A program made the position numbers and the translations under genes. From a virus, in IMG/VR virus record IMGVR_UViG_3300025010_001927, positions 1-54,262 of that record: 54,262 bases of DNA; one strand, 5' to 3'. Shown piece after piece: positions 42,678-50,414 of this stretch. The notes beneath the pieces were generated by a model, which saw only the letters and a program-made list of their open reading frames with translations, searched no databases and was not told the origin of the DNA. Each line of letters begins with the position of its first letter. Position 1 is the first letter of the stretch.

Positions 42678-42835
42678 ATATTATTTTGAGGTTGTTTCTC
42701 CTCAGTAGAAGGAATTAGATTAATTTTTTTCATCAGCTCTTTGATCTCGCTGACCAATGTTTGGGCTTTGTCGAGTTTCCTGTAGATCTGATATTTAATT
42801 TTTTGATCCTCATCACTGTCTGGTTTTTGCTTCAT
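42674..42835 (-). CDS. small helical protein, end of the packaging operon
   Basis: 53 residues, highly charged and helical ('SDEDQKIKYQIYRKLDKAQTLVSEIKELMKKINLI'), a likely short coiled coil. ATG 42835 has GGGAGGTGAAAAAAAC upstream, an excellent ribosome site, and overlaps the previous stop by four bases. It is too short for many ORF callers, but the site and coupling support it. No family recognised. It is the last gene of the early/packaging operon. Confidence 0.6.
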   Translation of the reverse strand: MKQKPDSDEDQKIKYQIYRKLDKAQTLVSEIKELMKKINLIPSTEEKQPQNNI

Positions 42836-43014
42836 GTTTTTTTCACCTCCCATCGTTTTTTGTACTTACGGTAGTTAGACATTATTTCCAAGATTTTTTC
42901 TCTGGAGAGACCGGATAGTACCACCACATTCCTCAAGTCAAACATGTTGGTCTTGCCTGAGTTTTGTACTTTTAGATATGCCTGAAAGTCCTCTTTTGTT
43001 ATCTTAGTAGCCAT
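42832..43014 (-). CDS. small HTH-like protein in the packaging operon
   Basis: 60 residues, basic. 'MATKITKEDFQAYLKVQNSGKTNMFDLRNVVVLSGLSREKILEIMSNYRKYKKRW' resembles a small regulator or host-takeover protein seen between packaging and structural genes, with 'TKEDFQAYLKVQNSGKTNMFD' typical of a phage/plasmid helper family. AAAGGAGTCCTATG precedes the start. Chained by overlaps to its neighbours on both sides. Function unknown. Confidence 0.6.
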   Translation of the reverse strand: MATKITKEDFQAYLKVQNSGKTNMFDLRNVVVLSGLSREKILEIMSNYRKYKKRWEVKKT

Positions 43015-43139
43015 AGGACTCCTTTAACTGCTAATAGGGCGATAACGATGACGTACATGACACCGAAGAAGTAAGCCAGCCGTTTTTCCAGTTTTGGGTC
43101 GGCATAGTTTTCAATCTTTTTTAGAGGTTTGTGGTTCAT
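42999..43139 (-). CDS. small single-pass membrane protein in the packaging operon
   Basis: 46 residues: a basic, polar N-terminal half ('NHKPLKKIENYADPKLEKRLAYF') and one membrane helix ('FGVMYVIVIALLAVKGVLWLL'). The frame overlaps the next gene (42832-43014) by 16 bases; GAGGTG lies about 18 bases upstream, rather far. Small membrane proteins in early phage operons often act in superinfection exclusion or lysis control. Supported by coding look and tight packing only. Confidence 0.5.
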   Translation of the reverse strand: MNHKPLKKIENYADPKLEKRLAYFFGVMYVIVIALLAVKGVLWLLR

Positions 43140-43187
43140 GCAACAAGCAATTATCATCAAACACCTCAAGAAGTCAAACTTTGTTTA

Positions 43188-43409
43188 TCAAAGCTCGACA
43201 TCACTTTGTTTCTTGGGTGTTTCTCCGGCACTACCGCCTTCTTTAGGATCGATTCTTTGCTGTTCGGTGATTTCTTTGCGATAAGGTTTACCGTTTTGTA
43301 TAAACACCTCAACCTTGCCAAATTTAACCACTCGGATATCTTCAATGATCTTGGCTTCTGCTGGTGTAACAGCTATTGTTGTGTCGGCTAGTTTATTTAT
43401 TTGGTTCAT
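43188..43409 (-). CDS. small protein following TerL, unknown
   Basis: 73 residues with a compact alpha/beta first half ('AEAKIIEDIRVVKFGKVEVFIQNGKPYRKEIT') and a disordered Gly/Lys/Glu tail. The 'KVEVFIQNGKPYRKE' strand pair recalls small phage proteins near terminases. It overlaps the TerL stop by 17 bases. No family assigned. Confidence 0.5.
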   Translation of the reverse strand: MNQINKLADTTIAVTPAEAKIIEDIRVVKFGKVEVFIQNGKPYRKEITEQQRIDPKEGGSAGETPKKQSDVEL

Positions 43410-44949
43410 ATTTCAGTCTTTTTCTCATGGCTATCTGCCAATAAATAAGTGATAGCCAGAAATCATTTGGTCCGGTGTTGGCCCACTCGCGCTTTGCCTG
43501 ACCGAACTTGTCGGTAACTGTTCTCGCATACATAGTCTGGGCATGGGTAATAAGGAGCTTAAAAGCTGGGTTGCTAGCTGGGACAGCAAACTTAATATCG
43601 CCCCTTCTTAGGGCTGATATTGTGTCATCCATGATTCGAGTGCGTGAGGAAAAAACCTTTACTTCGTCTTCGAAGGCCGTGTCTTTATTTTCTTTTTCAT
43701 CGAAGAAGCGGATAACCTCAAGCATTTTGGGGTCGTCTTTAAACCAGCTCAGATAAACTCTGTAAGGGAACTCTTTGGCTAAGTTAAATGCCTCCTCGGT
43801 ATAAGGTTGTCCGTCTATCACAATCGCCCTGACATCAAAAAACTTAATCAGGTCAGATGCTTGTTGCCATCGATCTTGTCCTTCGTGATCCTGGAGAATG
43901 CCAATCCAGAAGATCCCTTTCTTATTACCGATCATCACATGATTGCCTTTACCGGTTCCCATTCCGGTATCGATGCCCATTACGTTATATTCACCAGTGG
44001 TGTCGGCTTTTGTCTCGGTCACATTTCGAATAAAGAGGCTCGCTGGAATCTTCTGATCTGCAGCAAGGTATGGCAACCCCAGTACAAAGTTGAAAAAGTA
44101 GGTATCGTCATCTGCATCTTTTCGCTCCTGGATTAAATTGGCGGCAGTCTTCCATGGACAGTGCATTTGACTAATCCAGTATCCGGAGACGGGTCTGCCT
44201 GGGAAGCGAGCTTCCCAACTGCCATAGTCGTTTATGTGGTGGGGAGAGATTTCCTTTTTACATTGCTGGCAGACGTAAATACCTCGTTCTTCATCAACGC
44301 TTTTTCCCCATTCCATGTGTTGCCGAAAGCTGCAATGAAGACAGTTAAACCTCCAATGCTTCTGGTCGGATTGTTCAAATATTTTGTCTACACCGAAGTC
44401 AGGGGTAGTAGGGGTGGAGAAGAAATGCTGGCTTCTAATCTTGGAGTAACCCATACGCGAGGTGAAGTCTCTTACCACTTCTGGCTTTGATTTATCCAAC
44501 TCGTCATGAATGTTTCGATCAGAGGTCAACATGATGGCTTCTTTTTCAGTGTAGGTTCCCTTGAAAAAAAGAAAGGATTTACCGATTTGCTTTTGTTCTA
44601 TCGAATCAACATCTTTACCACTAACTCCTTCCAGGATACAGGGGTTTACCTTGATAAGACGGTTCACTTTGCTTTTAACAAATTCTGAAACGTCGTCTAC
44701 AGTCGGCAGAGTATAAATCTGATTAATGCCCCAAAACCTTGCTGCGTGTAAAGCTCGCAAGATTTCCATTGTGCTGGCTCCAATCTGCGATCCTTTGCGG
44801 ATTACCTGCACTAGAGACCAGTCGGAATAAATATCCAACATAAAGCGGTGATCTTTAAATTCGATTGGATCACCGTTTTCATTTTTAATCTTATTCTCTG
44901 TAATCCAGAACAAGATGCTATTTTTTTGTTGTATTTCGTTGTCTATCAT
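43393..44949 (-). CDS. terminase large subunit, GpA/lambda type
   Basis: From ATG 44949 the product has 518 residues. ATPase motifs: Walker A-like 'RKGSQIGAST' at ~51-60 and Walker B 'HDELDK' at ~148-153. A zinc-knuckle C203-x2-C206...C227-x2-C230 ('CLHCSF', 'CQQCKK') is diagnostic of the GpA family. The nuclease half has conserved Asp327 ('MGIDTGMG') and Asp379 ('IVIDGQPY'). It pumps and cuts DNA at the portal. The GpA type with an SU10-type capsid is an uncommon mix, suggesting module exchange. It overlaps the TerS-like gene by 32 bases. Confidence 0.85.
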   Translation of the reverse strand: MIDNEIQQKNSILFWITENKIKNENGDPIEFKDHRFMLDIYSDWSLVQVIRKGSQIGASTMEILRALHAARFWGINQIYTLPTVDDVSEFVKSKVNRLIKVNPCILEGVSGKDVDSIEQKQIGKSFLFFKGTYTEKEAIMLTSDRNIHDELDKSKPEVVRDFTSRMGYSKIRSQHFFSTPTTPDFGVDKIFEQSDQKHWRFNCLHCSFRQHMEWGKSVDEERGIYVCQQCKKEISPHHINDYGSWEARFPGRPVSGYWISQMHCPWKTAANLIQERKDADDDTYFFNFVLGLPYLAADQKIPASLFIRNVTETKADTTGEYNVMGIDTGMGTGKGNHVMIGNKKGIFWIGILQDHEGQDRWQQASDLIKFFDVRAIVIDGQPYTEEAFNLAKEFPYRVYLSWFKDDPKMLEVIRFFDEKENKDTAFEDEVKVFSSRTRIMDDTISALRRGDIKFAVPASNPAFKLLITHAQTMYARTVTDKFGQAKREWANTGPNDFWLSLIYWQIAMRKRLKYEPNK

Positions 44950-45502
44950 AGAAGTTCTTAATTGCCTGATCAATTTCTTTGCCTAAAGCTTGCTCCTCTA
45001 GAGTTGGTGGTTTTTGGTCTTCTTCGTTAATGGTGTGAGCTACCTCTGTTTTTCCGGTGGAAAGTCCTGATTCAGTCCGAAACATTTCCCAAGCTTTTTT
45101 GAAGTCATCTACTGTAATTGGACGTGACCTATTAACCTGAAATAATAAGTAGGTTCCAATCTTTTCGTATAAGCGTGAAACTTTGATTGCCCTTTGCTTT
45201 TCAGATCTTTGAAACTCCAGTGTCATTAACTCTTTTTTTTCCTCATCCCAAAGCTTGGATCTTTGAACCCAATGAAAGTTACTTGACCACTGAAATAATG
45301 TTTTTAGTGCTGGCCTTTTTCCTAATCTGAATCTTGAGTTCTGTTCCTCCAATTCCCGCCCCATTTCTGCCCACCTTTTGCTCACCTCCCGAATACTTCT
45401 TTTCAGCATGGAACAATATGCCAAAAATGCCGAGAACTGAGCCTCTGTTTCTCCCGGCATTTGCTCTATTAGAATTTGTGGTTTAGCCTGTTTTTTCTTC
45501 AT
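44918..45502 (-). CDS. probable terminase small subunit
   Basis: 194 residues, mostly helical and basic, with 'LIEQMPGETEAQFSAFLAYCSM...SIREVSKRWAEM' and 'LFQWSSNFHWVQRSKLWDEEKKE', similar to phage small terminases and 'phage DNA packaging' helpers in which the W-S-x-x-F-x-W segment follows a helix-turn-helix. Position immediately before TerL (overlapping) is the strongest evidence. TerS recognises the packaging start site. Confidence 0.65.
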   Translation of the reverse strand: MKKKQAKPQILIEQMPGETEAQFSAFLAYCSMLKRSIREVSKRWAEMGRELEEQNSRFRLGKRPALKTLFQWSSNFHWVQRSKLWDEEKKELMTLEFQRSEKQRAIKVSRLYEKIGTYLLFQVNRSRPITVDDFKKAWEMFRTESGLSTGKTEVAHTINEEDQKPPTLEEQALGKEIDQAIKNFYDRQRNTTKK

Positions 45503-45508
45503 AAAACA

Positions 45509-46765
45509 TTACATTTTTAACCTTTTTGCTCGTTTACGAATTAGGTCACAGAACTTTTCATCTCGTTCCATGAGATACGCAATTCTGCCTGTCTTATGTA
45601 CTGCCATGAGGGTACTTCCGGATCCGCCAAAAAGGTCAAGAACAATATTGCCAAACCTGCTACCTCCTTTGAGTGCTTTCATGATCAACCACTCCGGTTT
45701 TTCAGTTGGGTGGACCATCTCGGTAACTGCTTTTCTGGGCATGTTCCAGACATCACTTTCGTTTGCTTCGCCAGTGAAGACATGCCTTTCACCTTGTTTC
45801 CAGCCATAAATGATTCCTTCTGCTTTGGTTTTCCCTTTGGACAATTTGCCCTTCATGATCTGCTCGTATTGTTTTTTATAATCACTCCAACCAATGGAGA
45901 AGGAAGGTTTAACCCAGACAATAGTGCTACTAAATACAAAACCAGAATTCAGCATCTGGTAATAAAACAGAGGGTAGGAGGTGTAGCCGGTGCAGACGTA
46001 AATAACACCTCCAGCTTTGAGTGCATCACGCATGGTGTTGAAAAAACCTTCAGTAAACTTTTTGAAGTCTTCCTGACTCTGGTCGTCACCTAGAATTATT
46101 CCTTTTTCCGTATGAAACTTCCCTTGCTTTTCCCTACTAGTGTGAGCAACATTGTATGGAGGATCTGTAAATATCATGTCTGCCAGTTTTTCTCCCATGA
46201 GTTTTTTAACGTCGTTTGCGTTAGTGGAGTCACCGCACATCAGCCGATGCGGACCGATCTGATAAACCTCGCCATATTTTGATATTGGTTCTGTGATGTT
46301 TTTAATTTCTTCTTCAGTGTCCCAGGGTTTTTCTTCTTCCTGCTCCAGAAGCATTGTTGTATCCAAAAGATTACTTACTTCCACTTCGTTAAAACCTGTA
46401 AGAGATATATCAAAGTCTGACTGAGTGAGGTCAGTTATTATTTGAGCGAGTTTTTCTTCATCCCATTGATCCTCAATCTTGTTGAGGGCGAGGTTTAGGG
46501 CTTTTTCCTTTTGTAGTGGAATATCTACGGAATTGTAGGGGATATCTGTCCAGCCCAGCTCCGTTGCCGCCCGTACTCTTTTTTCGCCACCTATGATGAC
46601 GTTTTCTCTACCTTTGTGAGTATTGACGACGATGGGAACAGGACAACCAAACTCTTGAAGTGAGCGCTTTAATTGGTCAATAACGCTCCTAGTTACTTTG
46701 CGGGGGTTGTATTCCGCAAATTTCAGCAGGCTTATTGCTATTGTTGGGTAGGTTTTGTTTTCCAT
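45509..46765 (-). CDS. ParB-like nuclease domain fused to N4/N6 DNA methyltransferase
   Basis: 418 residues. Residues ~8-135 are a ParB/Srx-like domain ('LLKFAEYNPRKVTRSVIDQLKRSLQEFGCPVPIVVN' and 'VIIGGEKRVRAATELGWTDIP'). Residues ~165-415 form an amino-methyltransferase: 'DMIFTDPPYNVAHTS' (DPPY 201-204) and 'VLDLFGGSGSTLMAVHKTGR' near the C terminus. Such fusions are common in phages near the terminase and protect phage DNA or mark packaging. The upstream 48-residue gene overlaps its start by 28 bases. Confidence 0.85.
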   Translation of the reverse strand: MENKTYPTIAISLLKFAEYNPRKVTRSVIDQLKRSLQEFGCPVPIVVNTHKGRENVIIGGEKRVRAATELGWTDIPYNSVDIPLQKEKALNLALNKIEDQWDEEKLAQIITDLTQSDFDISLTGFNEVEVSNLLDTTMLLEQEEEKPWDTEEEIKNITEPISKYGEVYQIGPHRLMCGDSTNANDVKKLMGEKLADMIFTDPPYNVAHTSREKQGKFHTEKGIILGDDQSQEDFKKFTEGFFNTMRDALKAGGVIYVCTGYTSYPLFYYQMLNSGFVFSSTIVWVKPSFSIGWSDYKKQYEQIMKGKLSKGKTKAEGIIYGWKQGERHVFTGEANESDVWNMPRKAVTEMVHPTEKPEWLIMKALKGGSRFGNIVLDLFGGSGSTLMAVHKTGRIAYLMERDEKFCDLIRKRAKRLKM

Positions 46766-46884
46766 AGATTTAATAATTTTTTAATATTTACCTTCGCCTT
46801 CAGAATAAGAATTTCGTGCCATCGCAATTTATTCCCATCTTGAGGTAGAAGAGGAATAAACTTGTATTTTTCTTTCTCATTCAT
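46738..46884 (-). CDS. small protein overlapping the start of the ParB-methyltransferase
   Basis: 48 residues, basic and partly hydrophobic ('YKFIPLLPQDGNKLRWHEILILKAKVNIKKLLNLWK'). ATG 46884 overlaps the stop of the 86-residue gene as ATGA-type coupling and the frame runs 28 bases into the methyltransferase gene. Function unknown; it is included because it fills the gap without a break in translation. Confidence 0.45.
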   Translation of the reverse strand: MNEKEKYKFIPLLPQDGNKLRWHEILILKAKVNIKKLLNLWKTKPTQQ

Positions 46885-47137
46885 TTTTGTTTAACAATTT
46901 TTTAATAACTTTCAGCACTTTTTCTCGCTTCTCGATGTCTTTGGCGTACTTGGCAATAACATCTTTCTTTGTCAGATTTTCTTCTCTGGCTCCTAAAGGC
47001 GAACGCTTGACTACGGTTTCAATCACTGTGTCATCATCAATGTCTGCCAACGTTTCGATGGCGATTTCCATTCTGAGGATTTCCTCATGAACGCTGTTGT
47101 AAATCTCGTCTAGTAGTTCGGTTCTGGTTTTGATCAT
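46877..47137 (-). CDS. small acidic coiled-coil-like protein, unknown
   Basis: 86 residues from ATG 47137 (TAAAACTATG context, no Shine-Dalgarno); a TTG five codons upstream is the longer option. All-helical look: 'RTELLDEIYNSVHEEILRMEIAIETLADIDDD', then 'VIAKYAKDIEKREKVLKVIKKLLNK'. It lies four bases after the 57-residue gene and overlaps the next start. No family recognised. Confidence 0.55.
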   Translation of the reverse strand: MIKTRTELLDEIYNSVHEEILRMEIAIETLADIDDDTVIETVVKRSPLGAREENLTKKDVIAKYAKDIEKREKVLKVIKKLLNKNE

Positions 47138-47141
47138 AGTT

Positions 47142-47315
47142 TTAATACTCAACTTGTACTTTGTTTTTATTGAATACTGCCTCAGTCCATTCGAGGAACT
47201 TGCCAGTCTTCAACTCCAAGACCATATAAATTGTCTTGCCAGCATCGTCCTGCTTCGTTCCTTCAAAGTGATACTTTGGATTTTTAGTGCTTATGTCTTT
47301 TAGTCCAGGTTTCAT
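47142..47315 (-). CDS. small protein with strong ribosome site after the C5 methylase
   Basis: 57 residues: 'DISTKNPKYHFEGTKQDDAGKTIYMVLELKTGKFLEWTEAVFNKNK' looks like a small beta-beta-alpha unit. ATG 47315 has AAAGGAGGTGAATCAAAT upstream and overlaps the methylase stop (ATGA). The good site and coupling support it even though it is short. Unknown function. Confidence 0.6.
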   Translation of the reverse strand: MKPGLKDISTKNPKYHFEGTKQDDAGKTIYMVLELKTGKFLEWTEAVFNKNKVQVEY

Positions 47316-48469
47316 ATTTGATTCACCTCCTTTGTTTGCATAAGTTTTTTACCTATTTCCGTGATGACCAATGTGGTTACTGCGTTTCCAAGACACTTAT
47401 ATCGCTGGGTGTCACTGATTCCTTCTGTCCAATTATCCGGAAAACCTTGTAATCGCTCGCACTCAACAGGAGTTAAGCGACGAATGTTTAAACCGTCATA
47501 TACCCCATGTTTGTCTTGGCTGGTTAAGGTGAAAGCGGGATCACCATCGTTTTTAAATCTTCGGCCGTTTTGGCGTTTTTCCATTCGATCGGGAGTTAAG
47601 ACTGGAATCGCGTACAAACCCGTCTTGCCACCTAGGCCACCAGCGTTTCCGGCTATGGTTGAAGCAATGCCATCAGATGAATAGACCCTCTGGCCTTGAC
47701 TAAAGTTTCGACTGTTTTGTTTGTTGTCTTTTAGCCACATATCTCTTTTTCCTCTGATACCTCCGATGTAGTGAAGGTAGGTTTCTCCGGCATTTCGGAG
47801 GGATCCATAACGGGCATCAATCGTGCTCGAAATCCTCGACCTTCCTGCTTGTTCTGTATACTTCGTCCGATGAGAAATTGAGTAGCTTTCGCCGATAGGA
47901 AATACTTCTGGTCGACTTGTTTCTCTAAGATGTCCGACAATGAACACTCTTTCCCTGTTCTGAGGGACTCCGAAATTCTTGCTATTAAGAACTTGCCATT
48001 GATACTCATACCCCAGATCGGAGAGAACCCCAAGTATTGTCTGGAAAGTTTTTCCTTCGTCATGACTAAGTAGCCCCTTAACATTTTCAAGGAGAAAATA
48101 TCTGGGTCTTTTGTCTCTGATAATCCGAGCGATTTCAAAAAACATCGTCCCTCTGGTGTCTTCAAATCCCAATCTTTTTCCTGCGATACTAAATGATTGA
48201 CAAGGAAAGCCAGCACAGAGGAGATCGTGGTCTGGGATGTCTTTTGTGTCGACAGTTCTGATGTCTCTGGAGTCGCATTCTCCGAAGTGCTTGGTGTAGA
48301 TTTGGTTGGCATATTTGTCCCATTCGTTGGACCAGACGCAATGAAATGCACGCTGGCCGTGTTGTGATGCTCCGCTCTCATGGTCGGAGCTACTTTCGGA
48401 TTCAATTTCCACTTTTTGTAGCCCATATCTAAAACCTCCAATGCCGGCAAATAAATCTATAAATTTCAT
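47312..48469 (-). CDS. C5-cytosine DNA methyltransferase
   Basis: 385 residues with ordered C5 methylase motifs: I 'FIDLFAGIGGFRYGLQ' at the N terminus, IV 'LCAGFPCQSFSIAG' (PCQ near 90) with the catalytic Cys, VI 'FLLENVKGLLSHDEG' (ENV), VIII 'QNRERVFIVG', and IX-X 'RRLTPVECERLQGFPDNWT' and 'LGNAVTTLVI'. The target-recognition region lies at ~195-320. No partner restriction gene is adjacent, so it is probably an orphan phage methylase that shields phage DNA. It overlaps the muramidase-like gene upstream by four bases. Confidence 0.9.
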   Translation of the reverse strand: MKFIDLFAGIGGFRYGLQKVEIESESSSDHESGASQHGQRAFHCVWSNEWDKYANQIYTKHFGECDSRDIRTVDTKDIPDHDLLCAGFPCQSFSIAGKRLGFEDTRGTMFFEIARIIRDKRPRYFLLENVKGLLSHDEGKTFQTILGVLSDLGYEYQWQVLNSKNFGVPQNRERVFIVGHLRETSRPEVFPIGESYSISHRTKYTEQAGRSRISSTIDARYGSLRNAGETYLHYIGGIRGKRDMWLKDNKQNSRNFSQGQRVYSSDGIASTIAGNAGGLGGKTGLYAIPVLTPDRMEKRQNGRRFKNDGDPAFTLTSQDKHGVYDGLNIRRLTPVECERLQGFPDNWTEGISDTQRYKCLGNAVTTLVITEIGKKLMQTKEVNQI

Positions 48470-49203
48470 GATTCATGTTGTGTTTTATACAGAGCCCTCT
48501 CGTTAGCTCTGATTAAAATTTCGATTATTTCGAGAGCTGTTCCAGTTGCTCTGGTCGAGTGGGATTTTAGTACCTGTTTGTTTACTTCCAGTTCCTTGAT
48601 AGATTTGTTTGTCGGCGTTAGCGTTGCAAGCTCTTCAAGAGACAGAACCAGCTCTTTTTCTTCAAGCTCTGTCACGACAGTGCTAACTGTGTTAGCCCAA
48701 TTGTCAGTATCACAACCTGATGAAGAGGGGCAGTATGTTTTCCCTAAATCTTGAATACGACCAGTGCTTCGGTACTGCTCGTAGTAAGATAGGGTTGCTA
48801 TTCCCTTGGCAACTGCCTGACAGGAAGAATCAAAAGTTTGAAAAGGCGTTTTACAACTGCTCCAACCAAAGGGGTTTCCTTCACAGGCATTTTTCCCGAA
48901 AGTACTTTCGACTTTGCTGATACCGACTAATAAATAAGGGTTAACATTATGTTCATCAGCACAACTAACGAAAACAGAGCTCTTGTCCTTTAAGGGGCTA
49001 CTAAATTCGCTAAGCAAATCTTTGATTGCTTGAACTCTGTAACTGGCAGCGGAATCTTCTTCCATACTAGGAGTTGGTGATGTTGTCTGTTCAGGAACAG
49101 GTGATATCAATTCAACATCCCGATTTTGGTTCCTGGCAAATAACACCAATGCAGTGAGAGAGAAACAAAGAAAAGCTAGTAGTATGAATATAAGTTTTCT
49201 CAT
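48466..49203 (-). CDS. secreted lysozyme-like/transglycosylase-like protein
   Basis: From ATG 49203 there are 245 residues. A membrane anchor or signal helix spans ~3-22 ('LIFILLAFLCFSLTALVLFA'), then a Thr/Pro linker, then a ~110-residue domain 'DEHNVNPYLLVGISKVESTFGKNACEGNPFGWSSCKTPFQTFDSSCQAVAKGIATLSYYEQY' with Glu in 'SKVESTFG' typical of SLT/glucosaminidase folds and six Cys in this region. A helical C-terminal part follows. It sits in the early/packaging operon, not with the lysis genes, and its role may be cell-wall remodelling for establishment. Confidence 0.65.
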   Translation of the reverse strand: MRKLIFILLAFLCFSLTALVLFARNQNRDVELISPVPEQTTSPTPSMEEDSAASYRVQAIKDLLSEFSSPLKDKSSVFVSCADEHNVNPYLLVGISKVESTFGKNACEGNPFGWSSCKTPFQTFDSSCQAVAKGIATLSYYEQYRSTGRIQDLGKTYCPSSSGCDTDNWANTVSTVVTELEEKELVLSLEELATLTPTNKSIKELEVNKQVLKSHSTRATGTALEIIEILIRANERALYKTQHES

Positions 49204-49205
49204 AT

Positions 49206-49931
49206 TTAATCGTTTGCACACCTCCAGTAGAACAGTTGTTCTTTGCTTCGAACTCCGACAGCATCCTTGCAGTACGACAGCGCTATCGCTAACCTGCTTT
49301 CTTCGTTATTAAGGAAAGCCTTCTTAATGTGACTGAAGAATTGTCGGCTCGGCTTTCCCATCAATCCAAGTTCGTCCCAAAGTCGTATGGCATCGACTTG
49401 CCATTCATACTTGATTCCATCGTTCTTGCTTTTGAGAGGTTCACGCTGCTCAACTATTTCTCCAATCGAAGCGAGTCCGTTTCTTAAATTTTTATGACTT
49501 CCAGTACTATTGTCATTTTCTTTGTCTATATCTTTGTTTGCTCTCAATTTGAGACGCGGAAAAGTCTCATTTTGATACGAATCGTATCTCGGTTTGATAC
49601 TGGCAGTCTCATTTTGAGACTCTGTTTTAATCATCACTTCATCGAACCAACTACTGGTTGCTTTTATGAGTGCTGGTTGATCAGGATGTTTTTCTAGGAG
49701 TCTGAGTGAAAGGCCTTTGTTTATAGCTCTAAAAACAGTTGCTCTACCTAAATCTAGATAGCCGGCCAGCGTTTCTTTTCTTGCATAACACCAACCCATC
49801 TGGGTATTCTTGGGGTTAGTGGCTAAGTTGTGAATTAAGTCAAACACACAATACTCGTTAATAGTTAAGCCAAGTCTCACCCTGGCATCGTGATTTATAG
49901 TTGTATAGTTGAGTCTTGTTACTTTGCTCAT
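49206..49931 (-). CDS. probable replication initiator (helix-turn-helix, DnaD/O-like)
   Basis: 241 residues. The N-terminal winged helix 'LTINEYCVFDLIHNLATNP...GWCYARKETLAGYLDLGRATVFRAINKGLSLRLL' (~22-85) is like phage O/replisome-organiser proteins. A Thr/Asn/Lys-rich middle (~115-165) may be the origin region in coding DNA, and a helical C-terminal part ('WQVDAIRLWDELGLMGKPSRQFFSHIKKAF') could bind helicase loader. It is the second gene of the leftward early operon after the Cro-like gene. No helicase is nearby, so host DnaB would be recruited. Confidence 0.6.
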   Translation of the reverse strand: MSKVTRLNYTTINHDARVRLGLTINEYCVFDLIHNLATNPKNTQMGWCYARKETLAGYLDLGRATVFRAINKGLSLRLLEKHPDQPALIKATSSWFDEVMIKTESQNETASIKPRYDSYQNETFPRLKLRANKDIDKENDNSTGSHKNLRNGLASIGEIVEQREPLKSKNDGIKYEWQVDAIRLWDELGLMGKPSRQFFSHIKKAFLNNEESRLAIALSYCKDAVGVRSKEQLFYWRCAND

Positions 49932-49974
49932 GTTTGGTTTTCGTGCAACTTTTCATAGGCATTACTGTTTTTTG

Positions 49975-50262
49975 CTAGACAGCATTCTTTTCAGGAATAT
50001 CAGTTGTATCCAGTGGCTCTCTCACGATGTACCACTTTTCAGCTGGAATACCTAAGTAATCGCCGACTTTTTTGACAGTCGAAGGTCGCGGGTCACCACC
50101 AATAACTAACACCCGCCTAACTGTTTGGGGGGAGAGCTCAACGTCTATGGCCAACTTAAATCTTGAAAGTCCTTTAGTAAGTCTAATTTCGTCAAAGAGC
50201 TCACTATGAACTCTCTTGTCTTTATTGATGTAGATTGTCTTTTTATGAGCAGTAGTTGTCAT
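49975..50262 (-). CDS. Cro-like small HTH regulator
   Basis: 95 residues with one Xre-type domain at ~20-75 ('SELFDEIRLTKGLSRFKLAIDVELSPQTVRRVLVIGGDPRPSTVKKVGDYLGIP'). It is first in the leftward early operon and faces the CI-like gene across 152 bases. The promoter-leader (TTGAGG, 17 bases, TACTTT; 50273-50301) is almost the same as that before 52342-52587, so both genes likely answer to one regulator. The mRNA would have a very short leader. Confidence 0.75.
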   Translation of the reverse strand: MTTTAHKKTIYINKDKRVHSELFDEIRLTKGLSRFKLAIDVELSPQTVRRVLVIGGDPRPSTVKKVGDYLGIPAEKWYIVREPLDTTDIPEKNAV

Positions 50263-50272
50263 CTTTAATAAT

Positions 50273-50301
50273 AAAGTACAGATTATTGTAATTTACCTCA
50301 A
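50273..50301 (-). promoter_or_regulatory. early leftward promoter of the Cro-like gene (duplicated leader)
   Basis: Minus strand: TTGAGG (complement of 50296-50301), 17 bases, TACTTT (complement of 50273-50278). About 55 bases including AAAGTTTATTGAGGTAAAT, CTGTAC and TAAAGATGACA match the leader at 52294-52347. TTTA-N6-TAAA around TTGAGG could be an operator. Confidence 0.6.
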
Positions 50302-50358
50302 TAAACTTTATGATGATTTATGTTCATTTGTGTAAACAATTCTCATTATAGTATGATT

Positions 50359-50376
50359 AGTAAGAGTTTTCTTACA
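50359..50376. promoter_or_regulatory. GTAAGA-N4-TCTTAC operator in the CI/Cro divergent region
   Basis: GTAAGA-GTTT-TCTTAC is a perfect palindrome (50360-50375), just downstream of TATGAT (50352-50357), which with TTGTGT 18 bases upstream is the candidate CI promoter. Matching sites lie at 39202-39217 and 52584-52599. This is probably the CI-like protein's autoregulatory site. Confidence 0.7.
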
Positions 50377-50414
50377 TTATTTGCTACAATAAATTAGCCG
50401 GTACTTTTTAAACT

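Noticed and set aside
45596-46093. 165-codon plus-strand frame opposite the ParB-methyltransferase
   Set aside because: Antisense to DPPY-containing coding sequence; low-complexity product.
47731-48450. 239-codon frame on the minus strand inside the C5 methylase
   Set aside because: It is a shifted frame of a gene with all methylase motifs; composition (Ser/Thr-rich, no domain) and full overlap mark it as a shadow.
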